Assembly: GCA_020310875.1 (NCBI GenBank)
Contig: CM035417.1
Span: forward strand, 107,804,104 to 107,868,103
DNA from: Ceratopteris richardii
Lineage: Eukaryota; Streptophyta; Polypodiopsida; Polypodiales; Pteridaceae
Length of the DNA stretch: 64,000 nt
Reading direction: 5' to 3'
Every line of letters starts with the position of its first letter. Within the stretch, counting starts at the first letter, position 1. The position numbers were made by a program, and so were the translations under genes. Shown piece after piece: positions 36,254 to 48,566 of this stretch. The notes under the pieces were generated by a model, which saw only the letters and a list, made by a program, of their open reading frames with translations, was not told the origin of the DNA and ran no database searches.

Positions 36254-36734
36254 GAGAGGTTACCAAATGCAATGTTGTTTGGGTCCACTTGCTCAATAGG
36301 GGCACCATGCCAATGGTAGCATAGGTTTTGTAGTCGCTATTTATCGAAGGATCCATATTCTCTAATATTTGCAATAGAAATCTGTCATTTTTTATAAATT
36401 TGATACTTGCACTGAGTGCAAGGACATACCATTCTCTACTTGGGATCCAAAGATGCCATTTGATACATGTAGAAATGTTAGAACATTTAATTCGAAAAAC
36501 CTATTTTTTCTTATTAAACTTAAAAACCCTAATCCTAAAGACCTAGACCTTAAACATGTATATGTGTGTATGCATGTGTATATATATTATTATATATATG
36601 TTAATATCAAACCTAAAACTCTATTTTTTTATATATTTATTTTAATAAAAAAATCTAAAACCCAATTTTTATATATTTAACTATATGTATTTAATTTATT
36701 TAATTTATTTTTTTTTTCCAATGTTTTAGACCCT
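36254..36734. other. AT-rich DNA, no gene
   Basis: Includes TATATG-rich sequence (36540-36720) and T runs. No recognisable element end, although the CACTA element should have continued here. Confidence 0.4.
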
Positions 36735-36944
36735 CTAATGTTGCCATTTGTTTACTAGACCCTCTAATGTTGCTAGGAATAGGATTAGAAATGCACCTTT
36801 TCTTCCCATTATCCTCCTTGTTTTACATAGGTCTAAAAATATTTTTAGATGATCTTTAGGGTCTTCATGTGCTAATCCTGTAGATGAGGTAAATTTGATA
36901 TTGAGTTGTGAAATTAGAGTTTCTAGGTCTACTTGAGCTCCCAT
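36735..36944 (-). mobile_element. gypsy-type gag scrap
   Basis: The minus strand reads GLAHEDPKDHLKIFLDLCKT followed by a hydrophobic block ending LEGLVNKWQ. This matches the retrotransposon gag core (x-EDP-x-x-H-x-x-x-F ... L-x-x-x-A-x-x-W). It is a short, isolated fragment. Confidence 0.6.
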
Positions 36945-37768
36945 ACTTCCTACTAATAATGTGGATGAAAGAGGGTTGGCTCACTTAGGAACGAATTTCT
37001 TTCTTGCTATTTTGTAAGGGACTCTTAAAGTTTATGACCGGGTTGTAGTCATGTGCTATGCATCCTATTCCATAGGCTAAGATAATTCCAAGGAAAATGA
37101 AGATAACCTCTTCAGTACTATCAAAACATTTTAACTTCCTCTTCACTTTGTAATACTCGTTGTCCAATACTCAAGTTGCCTTGTCCCACTAGATGTGCTA
37201 AGTTTTGTTGGGGGGCTTATTTAGTTGAAAAGTTTTTTTGTGTTTGTAGGATAAGAATGGAGAAAAAGAAGACAGACAATTACATCAGAAGCCTCTATGT
37301 CTTTATTAATAATAAAGAATATAATAGCTTTATCTAGAACGATACAAAACGCTCTCTACGGGACAACATTCAAGCCGAAGAGCACATGCACAAGTTTATA
37401 AAAATACCACAATGACTATCGCAGGCAACCTCCTTTGTGCCATTCCTCGACTATGCACATCTTGCACTCAAGATTCCAATAAGGTTGAAGGAAGGCTCAC
37501 TTTATATCAACATGCAACACCTCCTTGATGTTCTTTTGTCCCACATTAGTTGCTCTCCTACTTGCTCTCTGTGTAATCTTTCTACATACTCTTTACCAGA
37601 CTTTATCGCTCTCCTTGCACACCTTAATTCTCTGTGCAAGTACTGTGCAAGTACTGTGCAAGTCTCTTGCTCTCCGTTTCTCCTTAGTATAACTTTTTAG
37701 TCCAAGAATTGGCAATGCCTTTGGTTGTGTGTTGATTCTTCTTTTGTACATCACTTCAACTACCAGTG
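36945..37768. other. no gene recognised
   Basis: Mixed composition. A short triplicate GTGCAAGTACT occurs at about 37634-37664. Confidence 0.4.
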
Positions 37769-40700
37769 TGATGCAGAGTGTTAATATCCAAAAGAACAAG
37801 CTACTCTTGTAATTAGAGCACCTCTATAACAAGAGTAACTCAAACCTTCACCAAATTTAGATGATCAATGATCAATTATAAAGATTTTGAAAAATCTGTG
37901 AAGGAGATGACTACACAGAAAGTCTGTTGCACATATCTCTCTCGTTAACTTATCAATTGTGTAACGTTTTTTATACAACTTTGCACAACGTGTTGCCTAT
38001 AGTTTGCGCACCTTCTCCAAGTTAAATCTCTCCAAAATATTAAGTAGATCTTGAGAAATGATCTCAACAAGTTACCTATGTCTAAAACTGCTCTTCTGAA
38101 AAAGTCGATTTAGACACCTATAACTTCTAACACTTGGTTCTCTCCATCTGGAACCCGTTTATGCAAATACTTTTAGCCATAGATGGCTTACCTTCTAACT
38201 TAAATTTTGACTCCTTATTCAAGCAAAACGTTAACCTGTGCAGTGAGAAATGATCAAATCATTGACCATCAAGATTGCACCTGTTTCAAGAAACAGTGAA
38301 CACTTCTTCACATATGAATGTTCCTACTCATAATTCTCACAGCTTGTTTACAATTAGGCTCTGAAAATTTAACCATATACTCATTAACTATGGACTTAGA
38401 CATCTACAAAAGGATTCTTGAAGGAATTGTAGGAACATAGAAGACCTTACTCAAGAGGGTGCTACCATCCTTGGCCTTCACTGATCCAATTGACTTCACA
38501 TTGTGCTTTGTATTGTCACCTGTTTGAACTACATGATTAGTTACCTTATTTTCCGAATCAGTCATCAAAGCTATGTTGCCACTCAGGTGATTGCTACACC
38601 TTGAGTCAATGTTAAAAACTCTTTGATCTTCATTTTGCCTTTCACAAGTTGCATTCATTATCAATGTTGAATCCTTCTTCTAATCTGAAGCATAATTGTA
38701 GTAGGTATTGTTGTATTGTTGACTTTGGAATCCTCTACGTGCATTTCTTCCAAAGTAACCTCAACTACATCTACCTTTGAAATTACCTCTTTGATTTATG
38801 CCACCTCTTCCCCTTGAATTAAAATTCTGATTATATCCACCATTACTTTGACTATTATGCCAACAATCATTAGCTAAGTGATTTGTCTTACCACAAATCT
38901 AGCAAGCTTTGACTCCATCTTTATTACTCATGCCTCTTCCTCTTCCTTTGCCACCTCCTCTTCCTCTTAGGAAGTTAGCTTGGCTAGTTGTACCTTCATC
39001 CTCATTTGTTTGTTGCTTTCCTTTGATATTCTTCTTCTTGTCCTTTGAATACATTGGTTGAAATTGTACTCTTGTCACCTTCACCTTTGACATCCTACTC
39101 AAAGGTTAACATATGTCCTAGCAACTGATTTAAGTCAGGAGTAAAATGATCAAGTGATAATTCAGTAGACAAAATTAATGGCTTCCATTGTTCATCACCT
39201 CTCAACCCTGTGAGGATTTGCCTTACCAATTTATCCTCCTCAATTTCTTCATCAACTGCTCCTAATGCATCTACAATGTCCTTCATCCTTGTTACATAGT
39301 CTGAGATGGATTGAGAGGCCTTCTTCTTGAAAGCGGTAAATTCTGCCCACAAAGATGCCTTCCTTGACTTTGTGGTGCTTTGGAAATGCTCCTCCAAAGT
39401 AGTCCATATATCACTTACACTTTGAAGACCTCTAATGTGAGGTAGCAAGTAGTCATTGACTGCCATATAGATAATGCTCCTAGCTTGAGCGTCTCTCTTC
39501 ATCCAATTCTTCAAATCTGATAATTCTTCCCTAGTTTGAACACTAGGATCTCTAAATTGAGGCTTTTCTTCTTCACCTGTAATACAAGCTATCAAGTCTT
39601 TGCTCATAAGATGAGCTTCCATCCTCATTGACCATGCTGGATAGTTCTCTCTATCCAACTTCTCTATTTGAAGAGAATCTCCCATCCTTTCTTCACTTGT
39701 ATATTGAATTCTTCAAACTTTATGAGTAATAGATGTATCTTTACTTAGAATAATGTTCCTTTTGTCTTCCTTGATATGACCTCCTTCTCAAGCTTTGCCC
39801 TCAAGCTTTCACCTTTTGAACCTTCAGATGTTGAATTCTTTGCACCTGCAGCAGTCGAGATCCTCCTTCCTTCAATTCTGATGCTTCGTGCTCTGATACC
39901 ACTGATGGAGAGTGTTAATCTCCAAAAGAACAAGCTACTCTTGTAATTAGAGCACCTCTATAACAAGAGTAACTCAAACCTTCACTAAATTTAGAGGATC
40001 AATGATCAATTATAAAGATTTTGAAAAATTTGTGAAGGAGATGACTACACAGAAAGTCTGCTACACATATCTCTCTCATTAACTTATGAATTGTGTAAAG
40101 TTTTTTATAAAACATTGCACAAGGTGTCAGTTTGCACACCTTCTCCAAGTTAAATCACTCCAAAATATTCAGTAGATCTTGAGAAATGATCTCAACAAGT
40201 TACCAATGTCTAAAACTGCTCTTCTGAAAAGTCGATTCAGACACCTGTAACTTCTAGCACTTGGTTCTCTCCATCTGGAACCCGTTTATGCAAATACTTT
40301 TAGCCATAGATGGCTTACCTTCTAACTTAAATTTTGACTCCTTACTCATGCAAAACTTTAACCTGTGCACTGAGAAATGATCAAATCATTTACCATCGAG
40401 ATTGCACTTGTTTCTAGAAACAGTGAACACTTCTTCACATATGAATGTTCCTAGTCATAATTCTCACAGCCTGTTTACAATTAGGCTCTCAAAATTTAAC
40501 CATAGACTCATTAACTATGGATTAGACATCTACAAAAGGATTCTTGAAATGATCAAGCACAGAAGTAGAATGCACAGAAACATCGGGTGCAATTTTCTTT
40601 CATTCCTGAAGGAATTTACAACTGAGTGATGAGAGAGACTCAACCCACTTCTAAGATGTCTAATGAATCATACAACTACTGATTTCTCTATTCACATGCT

Positions 40701-40962
40701 CTCCCATATTTGCCCCAACATTTTACTTGTATATATAGGAAAATATTTACAATATGAGGACTATACAAAAGTATAAGTGAACTATCTCTGATATATGTAC
40801 ATATGTGTACACATTTTCATCTTCTGAATATGCACTTCCTCCATGCTTCATAGCTTGAACTTTCCTTCAGTCCTTGACTTCCAAACCTTCATTAAAACTT
40901 CAATTGTGTATCTCAGTGCTCACTTTTATGTCGCCAGAATTAATTCATGTGTAAGTCTAACA
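37769..40962 (-). mobile_element. copia A: internally deleted Ty1/copia element
   Basis: Minus-strand order: 5' LTR (40962-39903), Met-tRNA primer site (39901-39890), gag (MGDSLQIEKLDRENYPAWSM.., 39685-39095), zinc-knuckle region, start of protease (FNIDSRCSNHLSGN, near 38640), then a partial 3' LTR (to 37769). Most of pol is missing, so it cannot be autonomous. It is the same family as copia C (gag nearly identical in layout). The flanks of the two LTR ends do not share a 5-bp duplication, so the ends may come from a recombination. Confidence 0.85.
39890..39901 (-). other. copia A primer binding site
   Basis: TGGTATCAGAGC on the minus strand, one base after the LTR end ..CTCTCCATCA. Confidence 0.85.
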
Positions 40963-41833
40963 ACTCCCTATTAGTTCCTATCATGACTTTAAGATTAAAA
41001 AAAATAAAATGGGGGGCCCACTTATTAAATCTTGTGTACAGCTCTCTTCATATGTTCGTCTCTTAAAAATGTGTGCATAAGGGAAAGCTCATGTGAACCT
41101 TCCAAAACACTTTAACAGCCTTGAAAACCCTTCAAAAGGACCAATTTTAGAATGTGCATTCATCTTTTGCTAGAAAACCATTACAAAGAAATTGTTTATA
41201 CTCTATCTATGTACCTTGTTCTCGGCCACTTGTGCACCACCTATGCACCACTTTGCACTTTTTCACCACCTGAGCATCACTTGCAAGGTCACCACTTTGA
41301 CTAGCTCAACATTGTTTTTGCAATCCACACCATCTATTGATCATAAAGTGAAAAGATTCCTTATCATTCTTCTCCTTGAATATTCTACACATTTGTTTTG
41401 TTTGTTTCCCCCCATCAGTCCTTAAAGTAGATATGAAGAGACTTTCTCTTAATTTTCATGTCTAAGCATGCTTCTCATCTTATTGAGCCAGAAAAAATTC
41501 AAAAACCAAAATTTTCTCCTTCTCCTTGCCTTAAAGACACATTTCCATTTATCTTTGTGAATATATTGAAGGGTGTTGCCCCTACCCTTTTTCGGGCATG
41601 CTTTTTTTTACACATTTTGCAATCTAATATGTATCATCAATTTCATCTTTTATCAAGATCATGGGACTCTTTCCCAACAGTGAATCCAAAAACTTTCTGA
41701 GTTCATCTTGTTTGTATTATAGTACTAGGGTGCATATGTACATGTTTAATCTATCTACATATGAAGATTAGACCCAATTTACCTACAATCAAAGGCATTG
41801 AGTATAGATGTTTATAGAGTCGTTGTCAAGATT
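40963..41833. other. intergenic DNA between two elements
   Basis: No motif seen; T/C-rich with several short open frames. Confidence 0.45.
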
Positions 41834-42533
41834 TGTTAGGGGTGCACTAGATTATGCTCTCTAACAAGGTAGAGAAGATTCAAGAAATAAATTCTGATTA
41901 CAAGAACACCCATGTAGGTTAAATGATACAAGAATACGTAACTAATACAAGATGCTCCACAATCCCAGATTGATAGGTATGAAAAAGGGACTAGAGATGA
42001 TACAAGATGTCCCACAACCCTAGACTGACAGATTGGAAGCAAGATCCCTAAGTTACAAGAACTCCCTTTAGAGAGTTGATCTAGATACAAGAAATAACTA
42101 GACAAGATCTTGTGCTATGAGATTACAAGAGGAGAAAGCTAGATGTCCAAGAACTAGACTAGACAAGAATAGAACAAGAAACAAGACAAGAATTGGAATT
42201 GGAATTTCGAGAGTACTTATTGGCAGTCACGATGCCTTGAGCTCCCAAGACTCGTATTGGCAAGACTGATTATGTATGTGGCCAACCCCTCCTTGTATAT
42301 GTTTTCAAGGGCTGTTCAACAGAGGTGGTTACAAATTGACGATGTCATTGTTGCAATCATCAATTCAAAATGTGACCTCTGGATGTCAGAATCAAGCAAG
42401 AAGACAATGGATCTTAGGGACTTGGCACACTTGAGATGCAATGGAAGCATTGGTTTCTCCCAATTCTGAACCAATCATGAGATATAGAAGTCATTGAATC
42501 TGAGCTTGAGGATGGCTTCCTTTGTCCATGACA
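41834..42533 (-). repeat. gypsy C 3' LTR
   Basis: On the minus strand it begins TGTCATGGACAAAGG (42533), right after the polypurine tract TTGAGGGGGAGGTGA (42534-42549), and ends ..GCACCCCTAACA (41834). About 700 bp. Inside, 41940-42065 has two diverged units of about 60 bp (GATACAAGATG.CCCACAA). Confidence 0.7.
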
Positions 42534-43594
42534 TCACCTCCCCCTCAAGTGACAAGTTCCACGAGGAGGGGTCATGATATCTCGTCTCAGCTTCATTGAT
42601 TTTTCTTATGGAATTCTCAAACCTTGATTGGTGCTTTCTGAAGATTTTCTATAGGTTCCCAATGAGGATCACGGATGTCATACCCTTTCTAATGAGCAAG
42701 GTACTCCAATATTCCTCGAGATATTCTCCAATCTAGGACATGCTATACTTTGAATTCTTTATGATCATCAATCTTGATAGGTGGTGAAGGACTTGGTCTC
42801 TCCCCCCTCAATGGTGAAATCAAATATGGTTCCAACATGGACACATGGAAAGGTGGATGTGTTCTCATGGTACTTCATAAGTGGAGATTGAAGGTGGCTC
42901 GATTAATCTTGGCCAAGATGTTGAATGGACCAAATTTTGATTGTCTAACTTTGCACAAGGCCTTAAAGTTAGCAAATTATTTCTGAATAACCAAACTTTA
43001 TCCCCGATTTCATATGATAAATTTTGGACACGATGTTGATCTACATAATATTTATATTGTTCTTGAGATTTATGGATCTCTTTCTTGAGTTCTTTGTGAA
43101 TGTCCATGAGGTAATGGGCCTTACCTTTGGAAGCTAGGTTCTTGAAATGATTTAAAAGTTGTACATCCATCATTGGATGTTGTTCATAATTTGAAAAGAA
43201 GGGATCCTACTTGGTAGATGTATGAGCATTGTTGTTATAGGCAAACTTTGCAAAGGATAAAAGCTCAAACCAATCATTTTGATGGTAGTTTATGGTGCAA
43301 CAAAGATACTAATCTAGGACTTGATTCACCTCTTCTATTTGTCGATCAGTCTGTGGATGATTGGTTGTAGACAATTTGAATTGAACACCAAGAAGCTTGC
43401 ATAGACTATTCCGAAAGCCGGATATAAACTGTGGACCTCGATCATTGACAATATCATCAGGAAATCCATGAATCCTAAATATGTATCTAAGAAAAAGTCT
43501 TACAATGGAGGCACCTCTGATTGCCTTGGTAGTTGGAATAATGTGTGCCATCTTTGTAGTTCTATCCATTATAACAAGAATGGCATCATACTTA
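41834..43594 (-). mobile_element. gypsy C: 3' part of a chromovirus, cut by copia C
   Basis: Minus strand: integrase (VIMDRTTKMAHIIPTTKAIR, DDIVNDRGPQFISGFRNSLC, TNHPQTDRQIEEVNQVLD), a C-terminal segment (SYEIGDKVWLFRNNLLT), a chromodomain (RKGYDIRDPHWEPIENLQKA, about 42615-42730), a polypurine tract and the 3' LTR. The integrase is interrupted exactly at 43595 where copia C begins, so copia C is the younger insertion. The rest of gypsy C is not seen on the far side. Broken in several places. Confidence 0.85.
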
Positions 43595-44625
43595 TGTTGG
43601 TGCAAGGCAATCAAAAATTAAAGTTTTGATGAAGAATTGAAGTCAAGGACTGAAGAAAAGATCAAGTTATGAAGCATGAAGGAAGTGCATACCCAGACGA
43701 TGAAGATGTGTACACATATGTACATTAATTTAGAGACAGCTCATATATATCTTTTGTATAGTCATAAGCTTGTACATATATGGCTATATATATGAGTAAA
43801 AAGTTGTGGAAAATACGAGAGAGCATGTGAATAGAAGAATTAGAAGTTGTATGAGTCATTAGACACTTTAGAAGTGAGTAGGATCTCTCTCATCACTCAG
43901 ATGTATAATTTCTAGAAATGAAGAAATGTTGCACCCGATCTTTTTGAGAGTTCTCCTTCTATGTTGAATCTTTTGTGAAATGCTTTTGTAAAAGTCTAAG
44001 TCTATAGTTGATTGACCTGTATACAAATTTTCAGCTTCTAATTATGATCAGGCTGAGAGAATTATGAATAGGAACATTCATATGTAAGAAAATGTTAAGT
44101 GTCTTCTGAAACAAGCGCAATACCGATGGTCAAAGAAATGGTCAGTTCTCAGTGCACAGTGTAAAGTTTTGCACAAATGGGGAGTCAAAATCTAAGTTGG
44201 AAGGTAAGACATCTATGGCTACAAGCATTTGATTAAATGGGTTCTAGATTGAGAGAACCAATCCTTAGAAGTTACAGGTGTCTGAATCGATTACTCAGAA
44301 GAATAGTTTTAGACATAGGTGACTTGTTAAGTTCATTTCTCAAGATTTACTGAGTCTTTTGGAATGATTTAACTTGGAGGAGGTGTGCAAACTATAGACG
44401 ACACCTTTTGCAAAGCCTTATCAAAACCTTTACACATTTGATAAGCCAATGAGTGAATTATGGGCAACAGACATTTTGTGTAGTCACCTTCTTCATAGTT
44501 TGTTCAAAATATTGATAATTGATCATTGATCGTCCAAATTGGTGAAGGTTTTGAGTTACTCTTGTTATAGAGGTGCTCTAACTTCAGGATTCGCTTGTAC
44601 TTTTGGAGATTAACACTCTCCATCA
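43595..44625 (+). repeat. copia C 5' LTR
   Basis: TGTTGGTGCAAGGCAATC.. to ..TTAACACTCTCCATCA. Same family as 4149-5162 and 39903-40962. Confidence 0.85.
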
Positions 44626-44626
44626 G

Positions 44627-44638
44627 TGGTATCAGAGC
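44627..44638 (+). other. copia C primer binding site
   Basis: TGGTATCAGAGC, Met-tRNA type, one base after the LTR. Confidence 0.9.
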
Positions 44639-47600
44639 AGGAAGCATCAAAACTAAAGATAGGAGAACCCCGACTGCTGCAGCTATAAAGAATTCAACAC
44701 TTGAAGGTTCAAAAGGTGAACGCTTGGAAGAAAAGCTTGAGAAGGAGACCAGAAGTTATCAAGAAGGTTAAGAGGAACTTCATTCAAAGTAAAGGTACAT
44801 CTATTAACTCATAAAGTTTGAAGAATTCAATACACAGGTGAAGAAAGGATGGGAGATTCTCCTCAAATAGAGAAGTTGGATAAAGAGATCTATCCAGCAT
44901 GGTCAATGAGGATGGAAGCTCATCTTATGAGCAAAGATTTGATAGGGTATATTATAGGTGAAGAAGAAAAGCCTCAATTCAGAGATCCTAGTGTTCCAAC
45001 TAGAGATGAATTGTCAGATTTGAAGACTTGGATGAAGAGAGATGCTCAAGCTAGAAGCATTATCTATATTGGAGTTAATGCCTACTTGCTACCTCACATT
45101 AGAGGTCTTGAAAGTGCAAGTGATATATGGAATGCTTTGGAGGAGCATTTCCAAAACACCACAAAGTCAATGAAGGCATCCTTGTGGGCAGAATTTACCA
45201 CATTTAAGAAGAATGCCTCTGAGTCCATCTCAGATTATGTAACAAGGATGAAGGACATTGCAGATGCATTAGGATTAGTTGATGAAGATATTGAGGAGGA
45301 TAAATTGGTAAGGCAAATCCTCACAGGTTTGAGAGGTGATGACAAATGGAAGCCATTCATTTTGTCTACTGAATTATCACTAGATCATTTTACTCTTGAT
45401 TTAAATCACTTGCTAGGACACATGCGAACCTTTGAGTAGGATGTCAAAGGTTAAAGTGATAAAAGTGCAGTTCATGCAATGTATTCAAAGGATAAGAAGA
45501 AGAATATCAAAGGGAAGCAACAAGCAAATGAAGATGAAGGTACAACTAGCCAAGCTAACTTCCTAAGAGGAAGAGGAGGTGGCAAAGGTAGAGGAAGAGG
45601 CAGTAGTAATAAAGATGGAGTTAAAGCTTGCTGGATTTGTGGTAAGACGAATCACTTAGCTAATGATTGTTGGCATAATACTCAGAGTAATGGTGGATAT
45701 AATCAGAACTTTAATTCAAGAGGAAGAGGTGGCAGCTGAGTCAAAGAGGTAATTTCACAGGTAGAGGTAGTAGAGGTTACTTTGGAAGAAATGCACGTAG
45801 AGGATTCCAAAGTCAACAATATAACAATACCTACTACAATTATGCTTCAGATCAGAAGGAGGATTGAACATTGATAATGAATGCAACTTGTAAAAGGAAA
45901 AGTGAAGATCAAAGAGTCTTCTACATTGACTCAGGATGTAGCAATCACCTGAGTGGCAACATAGCATTGATGATTGATTTGGAAAATAAGGTAACTAATC
46001 ATTTAGTTCAAACAAGTGACAACACAATGTGAAGTCAATTGGATCAGTGAAGGCGAAGGATGGAAGTAATCTCTTGAGTAAGGTTTTGTATGTTCCTACA
46101 ATTCCTAAGAATCTGATTAGTGTAGGACAAATTGTTGAAAAAGGTTATGAAGTTAGGTTCACTAATGAAGGAGTGTTTGTGGAAGACCCTAGCAATGGGT
46201 ATAAAAAAATTGTTTCAGGGAAGAAAGAAGGAAGATTGTTGACATTGAAGATTCAAGGTAACATTGGTCATGCATTGTACACCTATGGAGGACATAAGAT
46301 CTCTGAGTTAGATCTTTGGCACAAAAGGCTTGGACATTTGAATGAAAGAGGTATTAAAGATATGGTTAACAATGGTTCAGTGCTTGGATTGCCTAATGTT
46401 GCAAGTCAACATATGACATACAAATGTGAGGCATGTCAATTAGGTAAGGCTCATAAGCAATCTTATTCCAAGCATGCTTTTATGTATTTAGAGAAGCTTG
46501 AATTGGTACACACAAATGTGTGGGGACCATCAAAGGATTTCAATATCAATGGTTCAAGGTACTATGTTAGTTATGTGGATGATGCTACTAGGTGGATCAC
46601 TATCTATGTGATCAAAGATAAGTCAGAGGTATTCAATACATTCAAACATTATCATGTGTATGTAGAGAGAATTACAGGTCAAAAATTGAAGAGACTAAGG
46701 TCAGATGGAGGGGGAGAGTATTTCTCTAATGAGTTGAGTGATTACTTGTGGAATGCAGGTATAAAAAGGGAAATTACTTGCATGTAATCTCCTCAACAAA
46801 ATGGTGTAGCAGAAAGGAGGAATAGAACTCTTGTTGATTTTGCAAGATCCATGATGAAGGAAAAAAATTGCCCAAATTATTTGTGGGCTGAGGCTGTAAA
46901 TACAGCCACATATTTGGTCAATAGATTACCATGTAAAGCTTTGCAGGGTATGACACCATATGAGGCATGGTGGGGTAAGAGACCTACTCTAGATCATTGC
47001 AAAGTATTTGGTTGTTTGGCATATGCATATGTGCCATCTCATTTAAGGCACAAATTGGAACCTAAAGCTGAAAAGTATGTGTTCATTGGATATGATGATA
47101 AGCAGATGGGACATAGATTGTGGAGTCCATCCACAAAACAATTCCTTGTGTCAAAGGATGTTACATTTGATGAGCAAGCTACTTGGTATGCAAGTACAAT
47201 CAATATTTATGCAGCTGATGAAGAAGTTGTGAATCAAAAGAAAGGTAAATCAAAGATTAAGATATTTGATGAAGAGGAGAAGAATGAAGTATAGGTTGAA
47301 GTTGAAGAAGTGCCAAGATTTGATCCAGAATGTGATGAACCAGAAACCTCAAGAAGTGGAGAAATCAGAAGGTCATCAACACACAAATGGCAACCTACAA
47401 GGTATAGCTATGACACTTCTTTCTTGGCTACCAAAGATTATGCTTATATGATAAAGGCAGATGAAGACCCTTCTACATATGAAGAGGCAAAAGGTAAGGA
47501 AAATTGGGAGAAAGCTATGCAGGAAGAGTATGATGCATTGATGGAGAATGAGACTTGGGATTTGGTTCCTAGACCAAATAGTCATAAGATCATTGGATGC

Positions 47601-47755
47601 AAAAGGGTCTACAAGACAAAGACGTATGCAGATGGAAGTGTGTCTAGGTATAAAGCTAGACTTGTTGTGAAAGGTTTTGCTCAGACTTATGGTATAGATT
47701 ATGATGAGACCTATAGTCGTGTGACAAAGATGACAACCATCAGGACACTCATAGG

Positions 47756-47945
47756 GTATACCAACATTGTGAATACCGATGGTCATACTTTGGTGTCCAT
47801 ATGACCATTGAAAATGGTTGAAAAAAACATGGAGGCCATACAACGATCATTTGATCATCGGTATAGCCATTAAAAAGAAATAGTCGGTATACGTGTCGAA
47901 AATTAGAGGTGCTAATATAGGCATCAATATGAGCACTAGTAATTA
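47756..47945. repeat. possible CACTA-type subterminal fragment
   Basis: Directly after the RT break-off there are words such as ATACCGATGGTCATAC, ATCATCGGTAT and AGTCGGTATACG, then TATGAGCACTAGTA. That last word also occurs at the CACTA end near 33046. The words resemble CACTA subterminal repeats in style. No coding. Confidence 0.35.
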
Positions 47946-48566
47946 CCTGGAAATATGGATGCTCAAAATGATGCTCATACTGACGTTGTCGTAGAGATTC
48001 ACATCTCTACTCTCGCATCTACTTGCATCAAATCCAGATATTTGACAGAACAAAGGTTCACGATACGATTGTGGATGTCAGAGAGATTTACTCTCCTCAC
48101 TTGGAAAGACAATCAAAGATTAAGGAGCAGAAGGGCCACTTCCGATCGCATTTAACACTCGAACTTAAATGAAGCATGATGAAATATTGATTTCTAGAAC
48201 TTCTGATCCCTATGAGAAGATTTCAATGGATATTGTATTTAGATTTTTCTTCACAAGTAAAAAAATGGGAAACTCGTCATTGTAATGTGAATTATGTTAT
48301 TTATAAAATTAAAGTAAAAGAAATGGTTGAAGGACGATTGGAGGATGATCGAACAGCGCTCAAAGTTGCAGAAGATTTATTGTTCTATATGAACTCTTTT
48401 TTAGGCACGCAACAGACGAATGGCTTTTGAGAAAAGTTGGTACCATGCAGAGGAAGAAAAGGAGCGTTGCCGGTCTTCTGAAGGAAGAGAGGCCAATGTT
48501 CAGGTTTCAATCTGGTACATACCTTTTTCGGGAACAGCAATGGCAGAGGTAGGAGGGCGACACAAT
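47946..48566. other. unassigned DNA with a 72-aa open frame
   Basis: A plus-strand frame at 48212-48430 (MRRFQWILYLDFSSQ.., ..LLFYMNSFLGTQQTNGF) has a balanced composition, but I do not recognise it. A purine-rich GCAGAGGTAGGAGGGCGA (48544-48561) precedes the LTR at 48567 and could be a polypurine tract, in which case that LTR would be a 3' LTR. Confidence 0.35.

Larger units (their letters stand above)
43595..47755 (+). mobile_element. copia C: Ty1/copia element, 3' part missing
   Basis: LTR 43595-44625, primer site 44627-44638, gag 44849-45740, protease, integrase and the first half of RT. RNase H and the 3' LTR are absent. gag starts MGDSPQIEKLDKEIYPAWSM and has a zinc knuckle CWICGKTNHLANDC (45629-45670). 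Protease: FYIDSGCSNHLSGN. Integrase: DLWHKRLGHLNERG, CEACQLGKAHK, SYVDDATRWITIYV, SDGGGEYFS, PQQNGVAERRN. RT: EKAMQEEYDALMENETWDLV, SRYKARLVVKGFAQTYGIDY. It is broken in about four or five places within gag-pol. It is the best preserved element in the window. Confidence 0.9.

Noticed and set aside
47376-47843. 155-residue minus-strand frame
   Set aside because: Antisense shadow of the copia C RT coding sequence.
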